Part shown: piece by piece, positions 45,173 through 55,017 of the stretch
How positions within the stretch are numbered: the stretch's first letter is position 1
Layout: each line of letters begins with the position of its first letter
From: Planctomycetaceae bacterium
Lineage (GTDB): Bacteria > Planctomycetota > Planctomycetia > Planctomycetales > Planctomycetaceae
NCBI GenBank assembly: GCA_021732415.1
Contig: JAKFVC010000034.1
Span: forward strand, 46,022-110,021
DNA length: 64,000 nt
Direction: 5' to 3'
Notes under the pieces: model-generated
Database searches by the model: none
What the model was told of the DNA's origin: nothing
Seen by the model: the letters and a program-made list of their open reading frames with translations, nothing else
Program-made: the position numbers and the translations under genes

Positions 45173-46471
45173 ATGAGTGATCAACCACGAACGGCCGGTT
45201 CAGCGGCCTCACGTCGTGATTTTCTCAAGACGGGAACGGCGGCAGTTTTGGGAGGGGCTCTCGCCGCTCAGCAGAATGTGTCGTTCGGTGCATTCGCCGG
45301 TGGTAGCGATGTGCTGAAGATCGGCCTAGTTGGTTGCGGCGGTCGTGGTGGCGGAGCGGCAGTCAATGCTCTCGAAGCTGATCCGAACGTCAAGCTGATT
45401 GGTCTGGCTGATTTGTTCCCAGATCGCCTCGAAAGCTGCGTCAAGAACCTCGAAGCCAGCCAATACAAGGACCGCGTTGATTTGCCCAAAGATCGGCAAT
45501 TCACCGGTTGGGATGCCTACAAGAAGCTGCTCGAGACCGACATCGACATCGTCATCCTGGCGACTCCTATCACGTTCCGTCCCGAGCACATCAAGGCGGC
45601 TATCGCTGCTGGCAAGCACGTTTTCGCCGAGAAACCAGTCGCGGTTGATGCTCCGGGCGTACACTCGGTCATGGCGACTTGCGTCGAAGCGGCGAAGAAG
45701 AATCTCGCTGTCGTCTCGGGTTTGTGCTGGCGCTACGATCACGGCATGCGAGCCACCTTCCAGCAAGTTCACGAGGGCGGCGTCGGCGACATCGTGGCCA
45801 TTCAAGCCACTTATAACACGGGCACGCTGAAGCAGTTCCCGCGGAAGCCCGAATGGAGCGACATGGAATGGCAACTCCGTAACTGGCAGCATTTCACGTG
45901 GACGTCGGGCGATTTCAATGTCGAACAGCATATCCACAGTCTCGATAAAGTGGCCTGGGCGATGAAGGATGAAACCCCGATTCGTGCGACAGGGACCGGC
46001 GGACGTCAAGCTCGTCAGGGTGCGGAATCGGGACACGTTTACGATCATTTCAACGTCGTCTATGAATACGCTAACGGCGTGAAGGCCTTCGCGAACTGCC
46101 GCCAGATGGATGGTTGTTCGAACGATGTGTCCGATTTTGTCTTCGGGACGAAGGGCACCTGCGACGTCTTCAAACACCGCATCAAGGGTGAGAAGGATTG
46201 GAAATTCACAGGCTCGAAGGGGCAAATGTATGTCACCGAGCACATCGAAATGATCCAGTCGATTCGCAACGGCAAGCCGATCAACAACGGCAATTACATG
46301 TGCAAGAGCACGATGATGGCCATCATGGGCCGCATGTCGGCCTACACCGGCCAGACGCTGACTTGGGAACAGGCTTTCAATTCGAAGGAAAACCTGACTC
46401 CCGTATCGCTGGAATTCGGCCCGCTGGCCATGCCCCCGGTGGCTGTTCCGGGTGTGACAGCGTTTGTCTAA
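45173..46471 (+). CDS. Tat-exported Gfo/Idh/MocA family oxidoreductase
   Basis: A 432-residue protein. The Tat motif SRRDFLKTGTAAVLGGALAA near residue 13 marks export in folded form with bound cofactor. The Rossmann fold begins LKIGLVGCGGRGGGAAVNAL, with NAD(P) binding continuing through IVILATPITFRPEHI and the catalytic-region AGKHVFAEKPVAVDAPG, containing the EKP motif. This Tat-exported subgroup is highly expanded in planctomycetes; its substrate outside the cell is likely a sugar or inositol derivative. I start at ATG 45173, with AGAGGAG at about 45156-45163; the in-frame TTG at 45164 abuts that site. Confidence 0.92.
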   Translation: MSDQPRTAGSAASRRDFLKTGTAAVLGGALAAQQNVSFGAFAGGSDVLKIGLVGCGGRGGGAAVNALEADPNVKLIGLADLFPDRLESCVKNLEASQYKDRVDLPKDRQFTGWDAYKKLLETDIDIVILATPITFRPEHIKAAIAAGKHVFAEKPVAVDAPGVHSVMATCVEAAKKNLAVVSGLCWRYDHGMRATFQQVHEGGVGDIVAIQATYNTGTLKQFPRKPEWSDMEWQLRNWQHFTWTSGDFNVEQHIHSLDKVAWAMKDETPIRATGTGGRQARQGAESGHVYDHFNVVYEYANGVKAFANCRQMDGCSNDVSDFVFGTKGTCDVFKHRIKGEKDWKFTGSKGQMYVTEHIEMIQSIRNGKPINNGNYMCKSTMMAIMGRMSAYTGQTLTWEQAFNSKENLTPVSLEFGPLAMPPVAVPGVTAFV

Positions 46472-46499
46472 ATCCGATTGATTGAAGAACCCGATACAG

Positions 46500-46536
46500 A
46501 CAGCCCGGTTGCCGAGAGCAGCCGGGCTGTTGTTTT
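46500..46536 (+). terminator. Rho-independent terminator after the Gfo/Idh/MocA gene
   Basis: The stem ACAGCCCGG (46500-46508) pairs with CCGGGCTGT (46522-46530), extended by inner TTGC/GCAG pairing, and is followed by TGTTTTAT. It lies 28 bases past the stop codon. Confidence 0.8.
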
Positions 46537-46551
46537 ATGGGATGAGGATTA

Positions 46552-46642
46552 GCCACAGAATGACACAGAAGAAACACAGAATTTAAGACCAGCAAATCGC
46601 GGCTTTCTGTGTATTTCTGTGTATTTCTGTGTTCTTCTGTGG
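46552..46642. repeat. Family B inverted repeat (CACAGAA words)
   Basis: The left arm GCCACAGAATGACACAGAAG (46552 on) and the right arm ending TGTGTTCTTCTGTGGC (to 46642) are complementary with small mismatches. The right arm holds the nine-base word TTTCTGTGTA twice in tandem. Confidence 0.8.
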
Positions 46643-46739
46643 CAACTCCTGCTTGGTTTTGCGGTCCGTTTGATTCTGACCGGCTGCCCGTGATACAATG
46701 CCCGATTCTCCGGTTCGGTCTGTTCTTGAGGATTCGATT

Positions 46740-48308
46740 GTGTCGCAAGCTGTTCCGTTGGTGGTTCCGGATGAGGAATTGATTCTCGTCCTTGATTTTG
46801 GCGGTCAAACCGCTCAACTGATTGCCCGTCGCGTGCGGGAACAACACGTCTTCTGCCAACTGGTGCGGCATAACCTGTCGGCCGCCCGCATCCGCGAGCT
46901 CAATCCCAAAGGATTGATCCTGTCGGGATCGCCTGCCAGCGTTTACGGCGAAGGCTCACCGCAGCCCGATCCCGAAATCTTTCAACTGGGGATTCCGATC
47001 CTTGGCATTTGCTACGGCATGCAGGTCAGTTGTGCCGATCAGGGCAGCGAAGTCAAACCCGGCCACTCGCGCGAGTTTGGCCGAACCGCTTGTCACGTGC
47101 AAGAGCCTTCGGTGTTGTTCGATGGCGTGCCCTCCGACATCACCGTCTGGATGAGCCACGGTGATCAGGTTCAGAACCTCAGCGAGCACTTCATTTCTTT
47201 GGCCGCGACGGAAACCTGTCCATTCGCTGCGGTGCGGCATGATTCCAAGCCGTTGTTCGGGTTGCAGTTTCACCCCGAAGTGACGCACACCGAATTCGGC
47301 GGCAAGTTGCTCGCGAACTTCGTGAAACACATCTGCGGCTGCCGCGGCACCTGGCAGATTGGTTCGTTTATCGAACGTGAAGTCGCCGCAATCCGCGAAC
47401 GAGTCGGACAGAACCGCGTGATTTGTGGGCTGTCCGGTGGAGTGGATTCCTCAGTCGTCGCCGCCCTGCTCTATCGGGCGATCGGCACGCAACTGTCGTG
47501 CATATTCGTCGACAACGGCATGCTGCGAAAAGGTGAGTCCGATGCCGTCCGCGAACGATTCAGCCGGCACTTCAAGACTGATCTGCACGTCGTGGATGCT
47601 CGTGATCGCTTCTTGTCGGAGCTGAAGGGTGTTACCGAACCGCAACGCAAACGGAAGATCATTGGCCGCGTCTTCATCGAGGTCTTTCGCAGCGAGGCGG
47701 TCTCGATCAAGGATGCGAAGTTCCTGGCACAGGGAACGCTTTATCCCGATGTGATCGAAAGCGGTGGAGCTCCTGATGGACCCGCCGTCGCGATCAAGCA
47801 TCACCACAATGTCGGCGGACTTCCGGAAGAACTCGGATTTGAATTGATCGAACCCTTGCGTGATCTCTTCAAGGACGAAGTGCGTCAGATGGGTTTGCAG
47901 TTGGGATTGCCCGATGAGTTGATCTGGCGGCATCCCTTCCCTGGTCCGGGGCTCGGTGTGCGGTGTCTGGGTGAGATCCGCGAGGACCGCCTGTCGACGC
48001 TGCGAGAAGCCGACGCGATTGTCATCGACGAATTGAAGAAAGCCGGCCTGTATCGGGCCATCCAGCAGGCTTTCGCAGTTTTGTTGCCGGTGCAGTCGGT
48101 GGGCGTCATGGGAGACGATCGGACTTATCAGGACGTCATCGCAGTCCGAGCTGTCACGACCGACGACTTCATGACGGCCGACTGGTTCCACATGCCGTAC
48201 GACGTCATGGAGCGGATCTCGACACGTATTACGAATGGCGTGCGCGGCGTGAATCGCGTCGTTTATGACGTAAGCTCGAAGCCGCCCAGTACCATCGAGT
48301 GGGAATAG
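46740..48308 (+). CDS. guaA: GMP synthase (glutamine-hydrolysing)
   Basis: A 522-residue enzyme that converts XMP to GMP with glutamine and ATP. The glutamine amidotransferase domain has GICYGMQVS with the catalytic Cys, and [13 protein letters not shown] with the His/Glu. The ATP-pyrophosphatase domain has the P-loop [16 protein letters not shown], and the C-terminal dimerisation domain ends in the conserved [11 protein letters not shown] place the start at GTG 46740, which follows TTGAGGATTCGATT with the GAGGA ribosome-binding site; ATG 46698 has no such site and would add 14 unaligned residues. The gene stands alone between repeat elements. Confidence 0.95.
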   Translation: MSQAVPLVVPDEELILVLDFGGQTAQLIARRVREQHVFCQLVRHNLSAARIRELNPKGLILSGSPASVYGEGSPQPDPEIFQLGIPILGICYGMQVSCADQGSEVKPGHSREFGRTACHVQEPSVLFDGVPSDITVWMSHGDQVQNLSEHFISLAATETCPFAAVRHDSKPLFGLQFHPEVTHTEFGGKLLANFVKHICGCRGTWQIGSFIEREVAAIRERVGQNRVICGLSGGVDSSVVAALLYRAIGTQLSCIFVDNGMLRKGESDAVRERFSRHFKTDLHVVDARDRFLSELKGVTEPQRKRKIIGRVFIEVFRSEAVSIKDAKFLAQGTLYPDVIESGGAPDGPAVAIKHHHNVGGLPEELGFELIEPLRDLFKDEVRQMGLQLGLPDELIWRHPFPGPGLGVRCLGEIREDRLSTLREADAIVIDELKKAGLYRAIQQAFAVLLPVQSVGVMGDDRTYQDVIAVRAVTTDDFMTADWFHMPYDVMERISTRITNGVRGVNRVVYDVSSKPPSTIEWE

Positions 48309-48403
48309 TCTGGTCGCATTCGCCATCGACGCAATCAGCCGCTGGGCGCTAGCCCACGGTTCGGTGGCTGTTCGACGACTTGTAACAACGATTGAATGAA
48401 TTC

Positions 48404-48431
48404 CAAACCGGACGCTAGCGCGTTCCGGCTA
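48404..48431. repeat. Family F repeat fragment ahead of the CYTH gene
   Basis: AAACCGGACGCTAGCGCGTT and CCGGCTAA match the fragment at 14220-14247 (AAACCGGACGCTAGCGCGTG). GGGCGCTAGCCCACGGTTCG at 48344-48363 is a second related word. In both places the repeat ends a few bases before the probable start codon of the downstream gene. Confidence 0.7.
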
Positions 48432-48446
48432 ATGGAACTTGAACCC

Positions 48447-48998
48447 ATGACCTACGAAGTCGAGCTCAAATTCCGTTTGCAGGACGCAGCGCAGATGCAG
48501 GCCAAGCTGGCTGCGTTGGGCGCCAATCGCGGTGAAGTTCAAGCTCAATGCGACCAATACTTCGCTCATCCCGCACGAGATTTTGCGACCACCGACGAAG
48601 CTCTGCGGATTCGCAGCATTGGCGAAGAAAACCGGATTACCTACAAAGGACCGGTGATCGACAAGGCCACGAAGACGCGGCATGAATCCGAGCTGAAGTT
48701 TCAATCGGGGACCGCAGCCGCGGAGCAGTTGGCTAAGATCTGGGAAGACTTGGGATTCCGTCGCGTCCGTAAAGTCCAGAAATCGCGGCAGTTGTACAGC
48801 CTGCGGTGGAAAGATCGCGACCTCGAGATCTGCCTGGATCGTGTCGAGGGCCTCGGTGAGTTCCTCGAAATCGAAACCCTGGCCGACGATTCCGACAAGA
48901 CGGTCGCCCAACAGACGATCCTCTCGCTCGCCGCCGAGTTGCAATTGACCGTCCCCGAACGACGATCGTACCTCGAGATGTTGCTGGCCGTACGATAG
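48447..48998 (+). CDS. CYTH domain protein (class IV adenylate cyclase / thiamine triphosphatase type)
   Basis: A 183-residue CYTH protein. The opening TYEVELKFRL contains the ExExK phosphate-binding signature at residues 4-8. ALRIRSIGEENRITYKGPVI supplies the basic residues of the tunnel, and LEICLDRVEGLGEFLEIETL the later Glu ligands. The family comprises inorganic triphosphatases and CyaB cyclases; CyaB-like length and the VEGLGEFLEIE motif fit the latter group but do not prove cyclase activity. I start at ATG 48447; in-frame ATGs at 48396 and 48432 lie in or beside a repeat element. Confidence 0.85.
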   Translation: MTYEVELKFRLQDAAQMQAKLAALGANRGEVQAQCDQYFAHPARDFATTDEALRIRSIGEENRITYKGPVIDKATKTRHESELKFQSGTAAAEQLAKIWEDLGFRRVRKVQKSRQLYSLRWKDRDLEICLDRVEGLGEFLEIETLADDSDKTVAQQTILSLAAELQLTVPERRSYLEMLLAVR

Positions 48999-49096
48999 GC
49001 ATTCAAATCCCGTGCTGTGGCGTTCATTGGTCGAACTGCGTTAGAATTTAGGCTCGCATTATCAGATCACCGAGTGCTAAGGAAGGACGTTCTGCG

Positions 49097-51115
49097 ATGA
49101 GCATGCCAAGTGCGGCCCGCTGGGTTTGGGGAGTTGTTGCTGGTCTGTTGCTGACTGCCAGTTGGCTGCCGGTCTCGGCGGGAGATGCCTCGGCCGATTC
49201 TGAGCGCCGGTTGCTGGAAGATGTGAAGTACCTGGCGTCGGATGAGCTGGAAGGCCGCGGTATCGGACTCAAGGGTTTGGACCTCGCCGCCGAGCACATC
49301 CGCACGGCGTTTGAAAAAGCGGGATTGAACGTCACCGCCGTGAAGGGGGGCGCATTTCAGCCCTTCGACATGACGACCTCTGCTAAGCTCGGGGCGACGA
49401 ATTCTCTAACCATTCAAGGGCCTGATGGACTGAAGCTGGAACTCAAGCCAGAAGTGGATTTCATCCCGTTGTCGATTGGTGCCGGGGGCAAAATTGCCGG
49501 GAATCTCGTGTTCTGCGGCTATGGGATCGACGCTCCCGACAACCAGTATCAAGACTACGCTGGCCTGGATGTCAAAGGTCAGGTCGTCGTCATCATGCGA
49601 CGTGAACCGCGTCAGGGAGATGCCCAGGGTGGCTTCGGCGGCTCACATGGCCGCCAGTCGACTCATGCGGATTTGCGAACGAAAGTCAGCACTGCGTTCG
49701 GTCGTGGAGCCGCGGGAGTGATATTTGTCGATGATCCCCATTCGGCTCAAGACGCAGTCGAAAAGTTGAAGGAACAAGTCGCGAAGCAGGCCGCGATCGT
49801 CGCTGAAGCTGCGGAGACACTGGAAGAGACACCGGCGGCGGAAGCGGAAAAGGTCACGGCTGCCAAGCTGACGCTGTCCAAAGCGATTGTGCGATTCAAA
49901 GAGACCAAGACCGAACTGGCTGCGGGAGCTCCCGACAAGCTCTTGAAGTTTGGCTACGGGGGATCGGAATCGGCGCGTGAGATTCAACTGGCTCACGTTT
50001 CTCGGAAGGTTGCCGATCAAGTCTTTCAAGCGGCGTTGAAGAAGCCGCTGGCCCAAATCGAGAAGGAAATTGACAAGGATCTCAAACCGCAGAGTGCGGT
50101 TCTAGCCGGTTGGACGGTCAGCGGCGAGTTTCAAATCGAACGGGTTAAAGCGGTTGTCAAGAATGTCATTGGCGTGCTTGAGGGAAGCGGACCATTGGCC
50201 GATGAGACGGTCGTGATTGGAGCTCACTATGATCACGTGGGACGGGGAGGCCGTGATTCGCTGTCACCTGGCTCGACCGATATTCACAACGGTGCCGACG
50301 ACAATGCCTCGGGAACGGCCTGCATGCTGGAACTGGCCCGGCGTCTGGCTGCGCGGCCTGAAAAGCCGGCTCGGCGAATTGTGTTTATCGCCTTCACGGC
50401 GGAAGAATCGGGGCTGATTGGTTCCGCAAAGTACTGCCAGGAACCTGTCTTCCCGCTGGAAAAGACAATTGCGATGCTCAACATGGACATGGTTGGCCGG
50501 CTCGTCGACAACAAGCTGACGGTCTTCGGTACGGGTACTTCTCCGCATTGGAACGAGTTGCTGGATAAGCTCGGCAAGGCGGCCGGATTTGAATTGACCA
50601 AGAAGCCCGAAGGATTTGGTCCGAGTGATCAGTCTTCGTTCTACGCGAAGAAGATTCCCGTCTTGCACTTCTTTACCGGTAATCATCCTGACTACCACCG
50701 GCCCTCCGACGATTGGGAAAAAATCAACGTTCCCGGGATCGAAAAGGTGACCGACTTGATCGAAGAAGTCGCTCTGGATACGGCGAACAATCCCAAGAAG
50801 CCCGAGTACGTTGCCATCACCAATACGGCGAATCCATTGCGTGAAGGCAGCCGGCCCTACTTCGGCAGCATCCCGGATTTTGGCACCGATAAGCCAGGCT
50901 ATGCGTTGGCGGGTGTCGGTCCTGGAAGTCCGGCAGAAAAGGGTGGACTCAAGGCCGGCGACCGCATCATCCAGATCAATCAGACGAAGATCGGAAACCT
51001 GGAAGATTTTGATCTGGCCCTGCGAAAGTTCGCGGCTGGGGATGTGATTGAAGTAACTGCGGCACGTGGCGAAGCGGAAGTGAAGCTGAAGATTACGCTC
51101 GGCAAGCCGCGTTAG
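49097..51115 (+). CDS. Exported M28 family peptidase with PA and PDZ domains
   Basis: A 672-residue zinc aminopeptidase with a signal peptide ending LPVSAGDA. Residues about 115-340 form a PA-like insert holding an Ala/Glu-rich helical segment (EETPAAEAEKVTAAKLTLSK). The M28 core has IGAHYDHVGRGG (H377), HNGADDNASG (zinc-bridging Asp), FTAEESGLIGS (catalytic and metal Glu), NMDMVGRL (Asp) and NHPDYHRPSDDWEK (His). A C-terminal PDZ domain (about 590-668, GVGPGSPAEKGGLKAGDRII) is typical of this subgroup. All five metal ligands are visible. It likely digests peptides in the periplasm or outside the cell. Confidence 0.93.
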   Translation: MSMPSAARWVWGVVAGLLLTASWLPVSAGDASADSERRLLEDVKYLASDELEGRGIGLKGLDLAAEHIRTAFEKAGLNVTAVKGGAFQPFDMTTSAKLGATNSLTIQGPDGLKLELKPEVDFIPLSIGAGGKIAGNLVFCGYGIDAPDNQYQDYAGLDVKGQVVVIMRREPRQGDAQGGFGGSHGRQSTHADLRTKVSTAFGRGAAGVIFVDDPHSAQDAVEKLKEQVAKQAAIVAEAAETLEETPAAEAEKVTAAKLTLSKAIVRFKETKTELAAGAPDKLLKFGYGGSESAREIQLAHVSRKVADQVFQAALKKPLAQIEKEIDKDLKPQSAVLAGWTVSGEFQIERVKAVVKNVIGVLEGSGPLADETVVIGAHYDHVGRGGRDSLSPGSTDIHNGADDNASGTACMLELARRLAARPEKPARRIVFIAFTAEESGLIGSAKYCQEPVFPLEKTIAMLNMDMVGRLVDNKLTVFGTGTSPHWNELLDKLGKAAGFELTKKPEGFGPSDQSSFYAKKIPVLHFFTGNHPDYHRPSDDWEKINVPGIEKVTDLIEEVALDTANNPKKPEYVAITNTANPLREGSRPYFGSIPDFGTDKPGYALAGVGPGSPAEKGGLKAGDRIIQINQTKIGNLEDFDLALRKFAAGDVIEVTAARGEAEVKLKITLGKPR

Positions 51116-51187
51116 TCGTAGCACGACTCTTTGAGTCGTGGCTTCTGCTCATGATGAGGCCGGGTAACGCTCGCGATAACTGCCACT

Positions 51188-53080
51188 ATGCCAGCAACAG
51201 AAAATCGGCGTTCGCTGCGAGCCATCTGGTGGGGTGTCTGCTGGTTGGCTCTGGCGATTTTCTGTTTGCTAATCGAAGTCGTCCGGAGCGTAGACGATCT
51301 CGACAAACTGTCGCCCTGGTTGCGGTGGATCGGTGACTATGCCTCTGATTCGCCGATGTATCTGCCGCTGGTGCTGGTGTTCCCATTCGCGTGGTGGGTG
51401 CGTTCGGGATTAGTTCTTCATCGCACTGACTTGTTGCGACGCTGCACCGGAGCTTGGGCGACATGGTGCATGGTTCCTGTTCGCGAAGCCGATGCGGTTG
51501 ACCCATCGCGCGGGTTGCTGGTTCGAGACTGGTGCCTCGCCCTGGCGATTGGGGTGTTATCCTGGTGTATGAGCTGGCAGGTGAATCGTTCGCTGGGTGA
51601 CCTGCCCCCCGCCTTTCATGACGAGTACAGCTACCTCTTCCAGGCGAAAACGCTGCTGGCGGGCAGGTTCTCCGTTCCCAGTCATCCCACGCATGCCGAC
51701 CTCTTCGATCAACTCCACGTCCTCAATCTTGGAAAGTTCGCGAGCCGGTACTATCCGGGGACGGGGTTGTGGCTGGCACCATGGGTGGCCTTGGGACATC
51801 CTTATTGGGGCCAATGGCTGGCCGGGGCTTTGACTGCGATTCTGATCTTCTGGACGGGCCGCGAGCTTGGCGGTACCGGTATTGGAGTCATCGCGGGCAC
51901 GTTGACGGCGGTCTCGCCCGGCTTGGCGCTCTTCAGCAATCTGCTGTTGGCTCATCATCCCACGCTATTGGGATTGTCCTTGTTCTTGTTCGGCTTCATT
52001 CGCTGGATGAATACGCGACATAGTCAACCACTGTTATTGGCAGGGTGCGGTCTGGCATTCGCCATGATCTGTCGTCCGGCCACGGCCGCGGGAGTTGGAT
52101 TGCCGTTTGGCCTGTGGTTCGCCTGGTGGTTATGGGCTGCGAAGGAGACTCCTGGAACCGCAAGAGTGCGTGCAGCGTTGCTCCTAGGTGGGCCTCTCGT
52201 TCTGGGCTGGGGATTGATGGTGGCTTACAACTCGGAGGTCACCGGACATTGGTGGCAGTCTCCCTATCAGCTTTACACAGACCACTACACTCCGCGGCAT
52301 GTGTACGGCTTCAACAACGTGATGCACGGTGCCGAGTTGCAAGGCCCTCGCCAACTGCCAGTCGTGACGCGAAACTACGATGCCTGGGCTGAGAACTTGA
52401 CGTGGAAACTGGCTGCGAAGAACGTCGGTTATCGGTTCGTGGCGAGTTGGCGCTGGACCCTCGGGATCGTCCCGATCGTTTGGATTTGCCTCGCCGCCGT
52501 TGGCCTGTTGGGGCGACAGCATGTCGCCTGGCGACTGATTGCCGCGGCCATCGTGACACTGCATGCGATCCATGTGCCGTACTGGTTCGATGGCATCATG
52601 CACTGGCACTACGTGTTCGAGTCCTCCCTGCTCTGGCTCCTGCTGGTGGCCGGTTCGGCTGGAGCGTTAATCCGCACCTGGCAGGCGGCCGATCGGCCGT
52701 GGCTCATCGTCTGGTTGGGAGCCCTGCTCTCTGCTGCCGTCGTGACGAACTACGTTGCGTGCCCCCCGTATTGGCTCCCCGCGATTCACAACGGCATCGC
52801 CGAGATCCGATTCCCTCGCCGGATCTACGGAGCGTTCCGGCAACAACTGCGCAGGGAAGTCACAGAACTGCCGGCGTTAGTCCTGGTCGTTCCTGACCCC
52901 GCCGATCGCCACATGGATTTCGTGACGAACGATCCGCAGTTGAACTCGCCCATTTTGATCGGGCGGTATGTGCGTGAAGAAATCCCTGCCGACGCATTAC
53001 AGGAAATTGCGAAAGCGTTTACCGGTCGGCACCTTTATTTGTACGACGCGAAGTCGCGGCAACTGAGCCCGATTCCCTGA
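51188..53080 (+). CDS. GT-C type membrane glycosyltransferase (ArnT/PMT-like)
   Basis: A 630-residue membrane protein with about 11-13 helices. The first periplasmic loop has PPAFHDEYSYLFQAKTLLAG, whose DE pair matches the catalytic acidic motif of the GT39/GT83 family, which transfers sugars from polyprenyl-phosphate carriers. GKFASRYYPGTGLWLAPWVA follows as the second conserved segment. The last 70 residues are soluble. Possible roles are glycosylation of envelope lipids or proteins, or an O-antigen-like polymer. It converges with a GT4 gene only three bases downstream, which suggests a shared glycan pathway but not cotranscription. Confidence 0.82.
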   Translation: MPATENRRSLRAIWWGVCWLALAIFCLLIEVVRSVDDLDKLSPWLRWIGDYASDSPMYLPLVLVFPFAWWVRSGLVLHRTDLLRRCTGAWATWCMVPVREADAVDPSRGLLVRDWCLALAIGVLSWCMSWQVNRSLGDLPPAFHDEYSYLFQAKTLLAGRFSVPSHPTHADLFDQLHVLNLGKFASRYYPGTGLWLAPWVALGHPYWGQWLAGALTAILIFWTGRELGGTGIGVIAGTLTAVSPGLALFSNLLLAHHPTLLGLSLFLFGFIRWMNTRHSQPLLLAGCGLAFAMICRPATAAGVGLPFGLWFAWWLWAAKETPGTARVRAALLLGGPLVLGWGLMVAYNSEVTGHWWQSPYQLYTDHYTPRHVYGFNNVMHGAELQGPRQLPVVTRNYDAWAENLTWKLAAKNVGYRFVASWRWTLGIVPIVWICLAAVGLLGRQHVAWRLIAAAIVTLHAIHVPYWFDGIMHWHYVFESSLLWLLLVAGSAGALIRTWQAADRPWLIVWLGALLSAAVVTNYVACPPYWLPAIHNGIAEIRFPRRIYGAFRQQLRREVTELPALVLVVPDPADRHMDFVTNDPQLNSPILIGRYVREEIPADALQEIAKAFTGRHLYLYDAKSRQLSPIP

Positions 53081-53083
53081 TCG

Positions 53084-54202
53084 TTACCGACGCTCTGCAG
53101 CCTGAGAGATCTCTTGATAGAGATCCATATATCGCAAGGCCATGGCGTCCCAGGAGAAATGCTCGCGGACTTGTTGCTGGCCCGCCAGCGCCACGCGAGC
53201 GGCGTTTTCTGTGTCTTGTAGAACCGCATCCCAGCGGTCGGAAAAGTCATCTCCTGCCTTGACGATCCAACCTGTCTGTCTGTCGTCGATGATCTCCGCG
53301 ACCCCTTCGACATTGGTCGAGATCACCGGCAACCCCGCGGCCAGCGCCTCCAGTACGACATTCGGCATCCCTTCCCAATGCGAGAACAGCACGAACCCCC
53401 GGGCGGCTCGTAAGAGTCCCGGGATGTTGTCTTGCCAGCCGATCAGATGGATGGTGTTCTGCAACTGATGGGTGTCGATCCACTGTTGCATGTCGGCTTG
53501 CAAGGGGCCGCGGCCAGCCCAGAGGAGTTTGAGCCTGGGATGTTTCGCGTGCAGTTGCTCCACCGCGGTCAGCAAATCCCACGGGCCTTTTTGCGGATCG
53601 AGGCGTCCGACCGTGACCCAGACTTGATCCTCGGGTTCGATCTTCCACGATGAAAGATCAAGGGGGGCTGCGGCGGAGAATCGTTCAAAGTCGACTCCGT
53701 TGGGAATCACACACAGCTTGGCAGGACTGAGGCGACCACTGGACCGCGAATGTTCGCAGACACCCTGGCTCACGCAGACGTGTTTCTCGACCATCCATTC
53801 CGTCGCTCGATCAAGAAAGAGGTAGGAATTTCGACGTTGCTCGGCGACGCGGATGCCCGATATCACATGGGGTACGCGGGCGAACCAGGCGGCAATGCGA
53901 CCGGCGAGATTGGCATGAAAGAGAAACGTCTGCAGGATCTGCGGCCGCAATTTTCTGAGCTCGCGGTAGAGTCTCCACACCACAGAAATATCCCAGCGTC
54001 GGCGGACGTTCAGACACGTCACCGGGACGCCAGCGGACTCCAAGGTTGTTGTAAGGTCTCCGGCGGGTGAAAGGCAGATGACATGCGGATCAAACCGCTG
54101 CCGGTCTAATCGAGTCACCAACTGTACCAACGCCCGTTCGGCGCCACCCGGATCAAGATCGGTGATGCAGAAGGCGATCTTGATGGGGGGTGGTTGGGGC
54201 AT
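53084..54202 (-). CDS. Glycosyltransferase family 4
   Basis: A 372-residue GT-B glycosyltransferase. The N-terminus has IKIAFCITDLDPGGAERALV, containing the GGAE acceptor-loop motif, and the C-terminal half has WVTVGRLDPQKGPWDLLTAV and LFSHWEGMPNVVLEALAAGL (E-x7-E). It resembles the WcaL/EpsF family that builds surface polysaccharides. I start at ATG 54202. A longer frame to 54382 would place 60 residues in a family I repeat and gives no recognisable protein, although no clear ribosome-binding site precedes 54202. It faces the GT-C transferase tail to tail. Confidence 0.87.
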   Translation of the reverse strand: MPQPPPIKIAFCITDLDPGGAERALVQLVTRLDRQRFDPHVICLSPAGDLTTTLESAGVPVTCLNVRRRWDISVVWRLYRELRKLRPQILQTFLFHANLAGRIAAWFARVPHVISGIRVAEQRRNSYLFLDRATEWMVEKHVCVSQGVCEHSRSSGRLSPAKLCVIPNGVDFERFSAAAPLDLSSWKIEPEDQVWVTVGRLDPQKGPWDLLTAVEQLHAKHPRLKLLWAGRGPLQADMQQWIDTHQLQNTIHLIGWQDNIPGLLRAARGFVLFSHWEGMPNVVLEALAAGLPVISTNVEGVAEIIDDRQTGWIVKAGDDFSDRWDAVLQDTENAARVALAGQQQVREHFSWDAMALRYMDLYQEISQAAERR

Positions 54203-54668
54203 GGGACTTATGGGACGGATGAGACCAATGGGACCTATGGGAGTGCTGGCTGACGGTGAATAAAGACCCTTTTCAACGTCGGTCCTCGTTGCGCGATCGG
54301 CGATTTGAGGCCGGAAACATAACTCTTTTTTGATGAATGGGTTACGCGATCGGGTTGCGGATTCAATCGCGGTCTCCCGCAAAAATGTATTGTCCGCATA
54401 TTGACGACGTAACTTCCGGTCTTAACGGTAGTTCCAACTTTTCTGCCGAGTAAATAGCGCCTTGAAATCTCCTGTGGATGCTCTACAATACTCCTCGTTG
54501 TTCAAGTTTCGCAGGTCGACTGGTCGAAATTCCACAGCGTTGCACTTAACTCGCTTGATCTTTCACGAGTTGTGCGATAGATTTCGCCGTCGACATTTTG
54601 ATCTGAAATTCATCGTTGCTGACCTGATTTTGTTGAACAGGGCAGCCAGTGAAAATCAGGTTCGCCAA
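54203..54668. other. Intergenic region between GT4 and tRNA-Gly
   Basis: This 466-base gap holds a family I repeat at 54203-54243 (words GGGACTTATGGGAC and CCAATGGGACC). The remainder (54250-54668) is AT-rich relative to its surroundings and has no gene. It must contain the promoter of the tRNA-Gly and trigger factor region. Confidence 0.5.
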
Positions 54669-54740
54669 GCGGGTGTAACTCAGTGGTAGAGTACCACGTT
54701 GCCAACGTGGTTGTCGTGGGTTCGATCCCCATCACCCGCT
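54669..54740 (+). tRNA. tRNA-Gly (anticodon GCC)
   Basis: The acceptor GCGGGTG pairs with CACCCGC. The D arm contains AACTCAGTGGTAGAGT, the anticodon arm CCACGTTGCCAACGTGG carries GCC, and the T arm is GTGGGTTCGATCCCCAT. The discriminator base is T and CCA is not encoded. Length 72 bases. Confidence 0.96.
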
Positions 54741-54784
54741 CTAGTTTGCAGTCAGTTAGTTAGCAATTGAGTTCAAAGCGGTAG

Positions 54785-54831
54785 GGCGTCTTGGGTGGTA
54801 AAATACCAACCGCAGACGCCTTTCGTTTTTT
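54785..54831 (+). terminator. Terminator-like hairpin between tRNA-Gly and trigger factor
   Basis: GGCGTCT (54785-54791) pairs with AGACGCC (54814-54820), with an inner GGTGGTA/TACCAACC pairing, followed by TTTCGTTTTTT. It likely ends the tRNA transcript. Confidence 0.8.
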
Positions 54832-55017
54832 ACAGAGTTCGTACTTACAGAACTTTTACGCCACAGCGTTGTGGCACACGGGGTGCAATACCCAACCTAG
54901 TTTTGGGAGTCCGTCCACCGCGAGTGGGCTTGGTGCCACCTGATGCGTCTTTGCGTATTGGGTCCAGGCGGCAAGTCGGCTTACTCCGGTTGCGAGATCT
55001 CCCTGGAAGAGTGCAAG

